This document shows, piece by piece, positions 57,537 to 64,000 of a stretch of 64,000 nucleotides of DNA (the first letter of the stretch is position 1; each line of letters starts with the position of its first letter). A program made the position numbers and the translations under genes. The notes under the pieces were generated by a model that had not been told where the DNA came from, did not search any database, and was given only the letters and a program-made list of their open reading frames with translations. The stretch is from an uncultured Clostridium sp. Its GTDB lineage: Bacteria > Bacillota > Clostridia > Lachnospirales > Lachnospiraceae. Location: contig CAMEFI010000010.1 in the NCBI GenBank assembly GCA_945915475.1, forward strand, positions 1-64,000, in the 5' to 3' direction.

Positions 57537-57625
57537 TAGTATAGTATTTCTTTGATTCGTTTTGAGAACGAACACAGGGAAATCATGATAGAATCGATTG
57601 AATTATGATTATGGAGGAAATTAAA

Positions 57626-59047
57626 ATGGCAAATCAAGCAGCAAAGCCGGTAGGAATTACCGAAACAGTTTTACGTGATGCACACCAGTCATTGATTGCT
57701 ACCCGTATGACTACGGAGCAGATGCTTCCGATCATCGATAAGATGGATCAGGTTGGTTATCATTCTGTAGAGTGCTGGGGTGGTGCAACATTTGATGCGT
57801 GCCTTCGTTTCTTAAAAGAAGATCCATGGGAGAGACTTAGAAAGTTAAAGGATGGATTCAAGAATACCAAGTTACAGATGTTGTTCCGTGGACAGAATAT
57901 CTTAGGTTATGCTCCATATGCGGATGACGTAGTAGAGTATTTTGTACAGAAGTCCATTGCAAATGGTATTGATATCATTCGTATTTTCGATTGTTTGAAT
58001 GATATTCGTAACCTTGAGACAGCAGTAAAGGCTGCCAACAAAGAGAAGGGTCATGCACAGGTTGCTCTTTCTTATACATTAGGGGATGCCTATACAATGG
58101 ATTATTGGAAAGACATGGCGAAGAAGATTGAAGATATGGGTGCTGACTCTATCTGTATTAAAGATATGGCGGGTCTGTTGGTTCCAACGGCCGCAACTGA
58201 ATTAGTGCAGGCATTAAAGGAAGGAACATCCCTTCCAATCCAGTTACATACACACTATACTTCCGGTGTAGCTTCTATGACTTATATGAAGGCAGTGGAG
58301 GCAGGATGTGATGTAATTGATACAGCAATGTCACCACTTTCTATGGGTACTTCACAGCCGGCTACTGAGGTTATGGCAAAAGCATTTGAGGGAACCCCAT
58401 ATGATCCGGGTCTTGATCAGAACTTATTAGCAGAGATTGCAGACTACTTCCGTCCAATGCGTGAGGAGTGGTTAGATTCCGGATTGTTGAGTCCGAAGGT
58501 AATGGGTGTTAACATCAAGACATTATTATATCAAGTACCAGGTGGTATGTTGTCTAACCTTGTTTCCCAGTTAAAAGAAATGAAGCAGGAAGACAAGTTT
58601 GACGAGGTATTAGAGGAAGTTCCGCGTGTACGAAAAGATTTCGGTGAACCACCGCTTGTTACACCATCTTCCCAGATTGTTGGTACGCAGGCAGTATTAA
58701 ATGTGGTTATGGGTGAGCGTTATAAGAACATGACGAAGGAATCCCGTGATCTGTTAGTTGGTAAGTATGGTCAGACAGTTAAGCCAGTGAATCCGGAAGT
58801 ACAGAAGAAAGCCCTGGATGCACTTGGAATGGACAAGCCGATCACCTATCGTCCGGCAGATGATCTTGAGCCACAGCTTGAGAAATTAGAGAGTGAGATG
58901 GCACAGTACAAGCAGCAGGATGAGGATGTATTGTCTTATGCGTTATTCCCTCAGGTCGCAACAGAGTTCTTCAAATACAGAGAAGCTCAGCAGACAGGGG
59001 TAGATGCAACAGTTGCAGATAAAGAAAACGGAGTATATCCGGTATAA
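57626..59047 (+). CDS. oadA: Oxaloacetate decarboxylase alpha subunit / pyruvate carboxylase subunit B (ATG 57626)
   Basis: ETVLRDAHQSLIATRMTTEQMLPI, VECWGGATFDACLRFLKEDPWERLRKLK, LHTHYTSGVASMTYMKAVEAG; lacks a fused biotin domain. Confidence 0.95.
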   Translation: MANQAAKPVGITETVLRDAHQSLIATRMTTEQMLPIIDKMDQVGYHSVECWGGATFDACLRFLKEDPWERLRKLKDGFKNTKLQMLFRGQNILGYAPYADDVVEYFVQKSIANGIDIIRIFDCLNDIRNLETAVKAANKEKGHAQVALSYTLGDAYTMDYWKDMAKKIEDMGADSICIKDMAGLLVPTAATELVQALKEGTSLPIQLHTHYTSGVASMTYMKAVEAGCDVIDTAMSPLSMGTSQPATEVMAKAFEGTPYDPGLDQNLLAEIADYFRPMREEWLDSGLLSPKVMGVNIKTLLYQVPGGMLSNLVSQLKEMKQEDKFDEVLEEVPRVRKDFGEPPLVTPSSQIVGTQAVLNVVMGERYKNMTKESRDLLVGKYGQTVKPVNPEVQKKALDALGMDKPITYRPADDLEPQLEKLESEMAQYKQQDEDVLSYALFPQVATEFFKYREAQQTGVDATVADKENGVYPV

Positions 59048-59070
59048 AATATAGATGCTCCGTTATAGAA

Positions 59071-59124
59071 ATGAAAAAATGCGACTAATTTGGATTTCAA
59101 TTCCAAATTAGTCGCATTTTTTAA
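59071..59124 (+). terminator. Terminator after oadA
   Basis: AAAAAATGCGACTAATTTGGATTTCAATTCCAAATTAGTCGCATTTTTT. Confidence 0.9.
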
Positions 59125-59186
59125 TTGACTTTCCTATTATCAAGAATTATAATTGTGGAAATCAGGATGTATTAAGGAGATTATCT

Positions 59187-60440
59187 ATGGAATATATTAC
59201 AAGAAGTGTGGAAAAGTATTTAGACAATGTAGAAAAAACGTTTAAAGCCGTTTTGGTTACAGGAGCCCGCCAGACAGGCAAGTCAACCATGTTAAAGAAA
59301 ATGTTTCCTGATAAAAAATATATTACCTTTGATGATCCGTTTGTGGAGCAACAGGCAAAGAACAGTACGGATATGTTTTTGATGCTGAACCAGCCGCCGG
59401 TTATAATGGATGAAGTACAGAGAGTGCCGGAACTGTTTCGGTATATTAAAATGATCTGTGATGAACATAACGAAAGAGGGTTGTTTTGCTTATCGGGTTC
59501 ACAACCTTTTCGGTTAATGAAAAATGTATCAGAATCTTTATCCGGAAGAGTTTGTATTGCTGAATTATCTACCCTTTCCATGCGTGAGATGTGTGGTGAT
59601 GCATTTGATATGCCTTTTCTGCCGACAATGAATTATATTTTAGAACGGCAGAAGACTGTTCAAAAACCCGACAATATATGGAATATCATCCATAGAGGAG
59701 GATATCCCGAAATGCAGAATCCGGATATGGATTGGCAGTCATTTTATGCAAGTTATGTAAAAACATATCTGGAACGGGATGTAAGAGAATTGTCTGCAGT
59801 TCAGGATCTGGATGCTTTTCGGAGATTTATGATTGCAGTTGCAGCACGAACCGGGCAGATGGTGAATTATAGTAATATTGCAGAAGAAGTAGGGAAGGAT
59901 GTTGGGACGATTAAAAGTTGGATGTCAATATTGGAGGCTTCCGGAATTATATATCTGTTAGAACCTTATACACATGCAGTTTTAAAACGTGCCATCAAAA
60001 CGCCCAAAGTTTATTTTCGTGATACCGGCTTGGCTGCATATCTTACCAGATGGCTTACTCCGGAGACTTTGGCATTTGGTGCTATGGCTGGCGCAATTTT
60101 TGAAACATTTGTCATCTCCGAAATCCTGAAATCCTATTCCAACAAGGGAATTGATTACAGGTATTGTGTTTCCTACTATCGTGGAAAAGATAAAAAGAAA
60201 GCAAATAAAAATGGTGTAGAACAGGAAAGTGAGATTGATTTTATTATAGAAGAGAATGGAATTCTTTATCCCATTGAGATAAAGAAAAATACATCGGAAA
60301 ATGCCAGTGCAACCAGTGCATTTCAGATACTGGATACGATTCCGGATAAAAAAAGAGGAATGGGTGCAGTTATAAGTCTGTGTCCGCAACCGGGAATGTT
60401 AAGAGACAATATTTTAGAAATCCCGGTTTGGTATATTTGA
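59187..60440 (+). CDS. AAA_14 / DUF4143 family ATPase
   Basis: VLVTGARQTGKSTMLKKMF, PVIMDEVQRVPELFRYIKMICDE, FCLSGSQPFRLMKNVSESLSGRV, C-terminal ESEIDFIIEENGILYPIEIKK. Confidence 0.88.
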   Translation: MEYITRSVEKYLDNVEKTFKAVLVTGARQTGKSTMLKKMFPDKKYITFDDPFVEQQAKNSTDMFLMLNQPPVIMDEVQRVPELFRYIKMICDEHNERGLFCLSGSQPFRLMKNVSESLSGRVCIAELSTLSMREMCGDAFDMPFLPTMNYILERQKTVQKPDNIWNIIHRGGYPEMQNPDMDWQSFYASYVKTYLERDVRELSAVQDLDAFRRFMIAVAARTGQMVNYSNIAEEVGKDVGTIKSWMSILEASGIIYLLEPYTHAVLKRAIKTPKVYFRDTGLAAYLTRWLTPETLAFGAMAGAIFETFVISEILKSYSNKGIDYRYCVSYYRGKDKKKANKNGVEQESEIDFIIEENGILYPIEIKKNTSENASATSAFQILDTIPDKKRGMGAVISLCPQPGMLRDNILEIPVWYI

Positions 60441-60477
60441 TGTATGGCGTATATTTTGAGAAAGGCATGTATAGACA

Positions 60478-61707
60478 ATGGCAAAGATTATAGTAATTGG
60501 TGGTGGTGCAGCCGGGATGATGGCGGCGATTACTGCAGCGAGAAATGGAAAAGAAGTCATTTTGTTAGAACAGAATGAGAAATTAGGTAAGAAACTTTTT
60601 ATTACTGGAAAAGGGAGATGTAATTTTACCAATGCCTGTGATATTGAAGATTTGTTTGGAAATGTGGTGTCCAATCCTAAGTTTTTATATAGTGCATTTT
60701 ATACTTTTTCCAATGATATGGTGATGGATTTCTTTGAGGAGCTGGGGATGCCCTATAAGGTGGAAAGAGGCAATCGGGTATTTCCGGTATCAGACCATTC
60801 ATCGGATGTCATTAAGGTATTAGAAAGAGAAATGAAACGGTTAGGGGTTACCATCCGGTTGAATACGAAGGTAAAGGGGTTGCTGTTGGAAAAGAATATC
60901 TGTAAAGGAGTAGAGCTTGCAGGATGCAAAGAAAAACTATACGCAGATAGTGTGATTATAACAACCGGTGGTGTGTCCTATCCGAGAACCGGAGCCTGTA
61001 AGGATGGATATACCTTTGCAAAACAGGCAGGACATACGGTTGTTACTCCTAAGCCTTCCCTGGTGCCGTTGGAATTGCAAGAGGACTGTTGCAGGGAGCT
61101 GATGGGAATCTCCCTGAAAAATGTATCCGCTACTATTTACGCAGATGGTAAGAAAGTGTATTCGGATTTTGGGGAAATGCTGTTTACCCATTTTGGTGTC
61201 AGCGGCCCCATCATCATTAAGGCGAGTGCCTATATCCATAAATATCTGGATAAGTACCTTTCCTTGACGATTGACTTGAAACCTGCACTCGACGAGAAAC
61301 AGTTGGATGATCGGATTCTCAAAGATTTTCAGGTGTTCCGGAATAAGCAGTTAAAGAATGCTTTAGAAAAATTGTTGTTACGGGCTTTGATTCCCGTTGT
61401 GATTGGGAAAAGCGGATTGGATGGAGAGAAAAAGATCAATGAATTGACGAAGGAAGAACGGAAGACGTTAGGGCATACCATTAAGAATCTTCCGTTTACT
61501 ATTACAGGTCTTAGAGGCTGGGATGAAGCGATTATTACAAAAGGCGGAGTGTCTGTAAAAGAAATTGATCCGGGAACCATGGAATCCAAGCTTACAAGTG
61601 GTCTTTATTTTGCCGGGGAAGTACTGGATTTGGACGCCTTGACCGGAGGATTTAATCTGCAGATTGCCTGGTCCACCGGGTATCTGGCCGGACTATCCTG
61701 TGCCTGA
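60478..61707 (+). CDS. HI0933/BaiN-family NAD(P)/FAD-dependent oxidoreductase
   Basis: IIVIGGGAAGMMAAITAARNGKEVILLEQNEKLGKKLFITGKGRCNFTN, C-term GLYFAGEVLDLDALTGGFNLQIAWSTGYLAG. Confidence 0.9.
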   Translation: MAKIIVIGGGAAGMMAAITAARNGKEVILLEQNEKLGKKLFITGKGRCNFTNACDIEDLFGNVVSNPKFLYSAFYTFSNDMVMDFFEELGMPYKVERGNRVFPVSDHSSDVIKVLEREMKRLGVTIRLNTKVKGLLLEKNICKGVELAGCKEKLYADSVIITTGGVSYPRTGACKDGYTFAKQAGHTVVTPKPSLVPLELQEDCCRELMGISLKNVSATIYADGKKVYSDFGEMLFTHFGVSGPIIIKASAYIHKYLDKYLSLTIDLKPALDEKQLDDRILKDFQVFRNKQLKNALEKLLLRALIPVVIGKSGLDGEKKINELTKEERKTLGHTIKNLPFTITGLRGWDEAIITKGGVSVKEIDPGTMESKLTSGLYFAGEVLDLDALTGGFNLQIAWSTGYLAGLSCA

Positions 61708-61723
61708 AATGTTGTGAAATGGA

Positions 61724-61752
61724 TTGACACTTGATTCTCGTCAACGTATTAT
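61724..61752 (+). promoter_or_regulatory. cmk promoter
   Basis: TTGACA (61724-61729), 17-nt spacer, TATTAT (61747-61752). Confidence 0.65.
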
Positions 61753-61819
61753 GAAAAGAGAACATAAGTGAAATAAGTTATTTTGATTTGAGAACGATAT
61801 AAGAAGAGAGGATAAGAGT

Positions 61820-62485
61820 ATGGCAGCAATTGCAATTGATGGACCGGCAGGTGCGGGAAAAAGTACCATTGCCAAAAGAGTAGCAAATGAGTTAGGATAT
61901 ATTTATGTGGATACCGGTGCAATGTACCGGGCTATGGCATATTATATGGTGACTAATAATATTGATATTGAAGATAATAATGCCTTAGAGCAGGCCTGTG
62001 CCCGGATAAAGATTGAGATTTCATATGAAAATGGTGCACAGCAGGTATATCTGAATGGAGAAAACGTAACTCCGTATCTGCGTACGGAAGAGACCGGTAA
62101 CATGGCTTCTAAATCCTCTGCAAAGGCACCGGTACGTGCCGCACTTTTAGATTTGCAACGGGATATGGCACAGGAATATAATGTGGTAATGGATGGAAGA
62201 GATATTGGAACCAATGTATTACCAAAGGCTGAGGTGAAGATCTATCTTACAGCATCTTCTCATGAGAGGGCAAATCGCCGTTATAAAGAGTTGGTTGAAA
62301 AAGGTGAAAAGCCGGATTTTGACAAGATTGAGGCGGATATTATCGAGAGAGATAACCGGGATATGAATCGTACCATTGCCCCTTTAAAACGGGCAGAGGA
62401 TGCGGTGTTGGTAGATAGCTCTGAAATGGGGATTGAGGAAGTGGTGAAAACCATCTTGAGTATTGCTGAACAAAAGACAGTATAA
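61820..62485 (+). CDS. cmk: Cytidylate kinase
   Basis: AIDGPAGAGKSTIAKRVANELGYIYVDTGAMYRA, VMDGRDIGTNVLPKAEVKIYLTAS. Confidence 0.96.
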   Translation: MAAIAIDGPAGAGKSTIAKRVANELGYIYVDTGAMYRAMAYYMVTNNIDIEDNNALEQACARIKIEISYENGAQQVYLNGENVTPYLRTEETGNMASKSSAKAPVRAALLDLQRDMAQEYNVVMDGRDIGTNVLPKAEVKIYLTASSHERANRRYKELVEKGEKPDFDKIEADIIERDNRDMNRTIAPLKRAEDAVLVDSSEMGIEEVVKTILSIAEQKTV

Positions 62486-62507
62486 GATTGAAAAAAGGAG
62501 CAATAAA

Positions 62508-64000
62508 ATGCAGGTTATATTGGCAAAAACAGCAGGCTTTTGTTTTGGTGTAAAACGTGCTGTAGATATGGTATATCAACAGGCAGAACATGGACATGTG
62601 TATACGTATGGCCCGATTATCCACAACGAAGAGGTTGTGAAGGACTTGGCAGAGAAGGGTGTACAGATTATTGAAAACGAAGAAGCATTCGATCACCTTA
62701 CACAAGGAACCATCGTGATTCGCTCCCATGGTGTGGAAAGAAGCATATACGAAAAAGCAAAAGCGCATAAATTAGAGTTAGTGGATGCCACATGCCCTTT
62801 TGTGAAAAAAATACACAATATTGTGGATAAAGATAGTGCAAAGGGAAACCAGATCATTATTATCGGAAACAAAAATCATCCCGAAGTGAGAGGCATTTGT
62901 GGGTGGTGTAATACAGAACCCATTGTAATTGAAAGTGAAGATGAGGCAGATAATTTGCCGGATTTTGGTGAAAAAGAACTAAGTCTGGTGTCACAGACGA
63001 CATTTAATCACAAGAAATTCAATAAGATGGTTGAAATTTTTGAAAGAAAAGGTTATAATATAACCGTTTATAACACCATATGCAATGCAACGGAGGAGCG
63101 ACAGAAGGAAGCTGCAACCATTGCAAAGCAGGTAGATGCGATGATTGTGATTGGTGGCAAGACCAGTTCGAATACGCAAAAGCTATATGAGATTAGCAAA
63201 AAAGAATGTGCAAATACTTACTATATACAGACACTCGTTGACTTGGATTTAGCTACTTTTGAATCCGTTGGTAGGGTAGGTATTACTGCAGGGGCATCTA
63301 CCCCTAATCAAATTATTAAGGAGGTTCATGGTAGCATGGCAGAAGATTTTGGAACAATGTTTGAAGCTAGTTTGGCAGAGGAGAGCAGAATTAGCGTAGG
63401 TAAGATCGTGAAAGGAACCGTTATTGATGTGAAAGATGACGAGATTATTTTGAACATCAATTATAAGGCCGATGGAATCATCACAAAGAATGAGTATTCA
63501 AATGATGCTAACATTTCTTTGAAGGATAAGGTTCAGGTTGGTGAGACAATCGAAGCTAAGGTTATTAAGACCAATGACGGAGATGGTCAGGTTTTATTAT
63601 CTGTTAAGCGTGTAGCAGCAGAGAAGGCCAATGAGAAGTTAGAAGAAGCTTTTAATAACGAAGAAGTATTGAAAGGTGTTGTTACCCAGGTATTAGATGG
63701 TGGTTTAAGTGTTACAGTAGAAGAGGCAAGGGTATTTATTCCTGCAAGTCTGGTATCTGATACTTATGAGAAAGATTTAACAAAGTATAAGGATCAGGAG
63801 ATTGAATTCAAGATTACAGAGTTTAATCCTCGTAAGAGAAGAATCATTGGTAACCGCAAGATGTTAATTGAAGCTGAGAAGAAAGCTGCCAAGGAAGCTT
63901 TATTTGCAAGAATTAATGTTGGTGATACAGTAGAAGGTACTGTTAAGAATGTGACAGACTTTGGTGCATTTATTGATTTAGGTGGAGCAGATGGATTACT
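62508..64000 (+). CDS. ispH: IspH-RpsA fusion: HMBPP reductase followed in frame by S1 domains (3' truncated by window; missing from ORF track)
   Basis: AKTAGFCFGVKRAVDMVY...DATCPFVKKIH...TAGASTPNQIIKEVHGSMAEDFGTMF... then S1 repeats VGKIVKGTVIDVKDDEIILNINYKADGII; my translation finds no stop between the parts. Confidence 0.9.
   Translation, partial: MQVILAKTAGFCFGVKRAVDMVYQQAEHGHVYTYGPIIHNEEVVKDLAEKGVQIIENEEAFDHLTQGTIVIRSHGVERSIYEKAKAHKLELVDATCPFVKKIHNIVDKDSAKGNQIIIIGNKNHPEVRGICGWCNTEPIVIESEDEADNLPDFGEKELSLVSQTTFNHKKFNKMVEIFERKGYNITVYNTICNATEERQKEAATIAKQVDAMIVIGGKTSSNTQKLYEISKKECANTYYIQTLVDLDLATFESVGRVGITAGASTPNQIIKEVHGSMAEDFGTMFEASLAEESRISVGKIVKGTVIDVKDDEIILNINYKADGIITKNEYSNDANISLKDKVQVGETIEAKVIKTNDGDGQVLLSVKRVAAEKANEKLEEAFNNEEVLKGVVTQVLDGGLSVTVEEARVFIPASLVSDTYEKDLTKYKDQEIEFKITEFNPRKRRIIGNRKMLIEAEKKAAKEALFARINVGDTVEGTVKNVTDFGAFIDLGGADGL

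Noticed and set aside
1-64000. tRNA or rRNA genes
   Set aside because: No convincing tRNA cloverleaf or rRNA sequence was recognised by eye; a tRNAscan-SE/Infernal run would be decisive.

Overview
The window is a low-GC Firmicutes chromosome segment, Lachnospiraceae/Clostridia-like by gene content and order. Most of it is housekeeping: recG (partial), rsmD, coaD, ylbJ-like, tmcAL/ylbM, recA-recX-rny, spoIIM-like, xerD, a Gld-like ABC transporter, aroC, rpsO, pnp, a GH94 phosphorylase, tepA-like, spoIIIE/ftsK, fhs, folD, rimO, pgsA, a Na+-pumping biotin-dependent decarboxylase operon, an AAA_14/DUF4143 ATPase, an HI0933-family flavoprotein, cmk, and an ispH-rpsA fusion that runs off the right edge. 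The standout is a ~20 kb co-directional accessory locus (31495-51806). It contains an HD-GYP protein, several membrane-anchored 'AWF/AWY' TasA-like surface proteins, a membrane-anchored McrB-like AAA+ ATPase with a DUF2357-like partner, a SipW-type (Ser/His) signal peptidase, and a 3696-aa secreted protein with more than 30 GG-x-x-G solenoid repeats. A convergent degenerate GGDEF-EAL protein lies directly across its terminator. I propose this is an uncharacterised, c-di-GMP-linked surface-fibre/adhesin assembly system. Other notable items are a ~238-bp palindromic MITE-like element with a candidate target-site duplication, 61-bp tandem repeats behind rpsO, a decayed M20/MerR patch, a LexA box at recA, structured leaders at rpsO and pnp, and a lipoprotein-OadG fusion. 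All calls come from reading the sequence and the supplied ORFs; no database searches were run.
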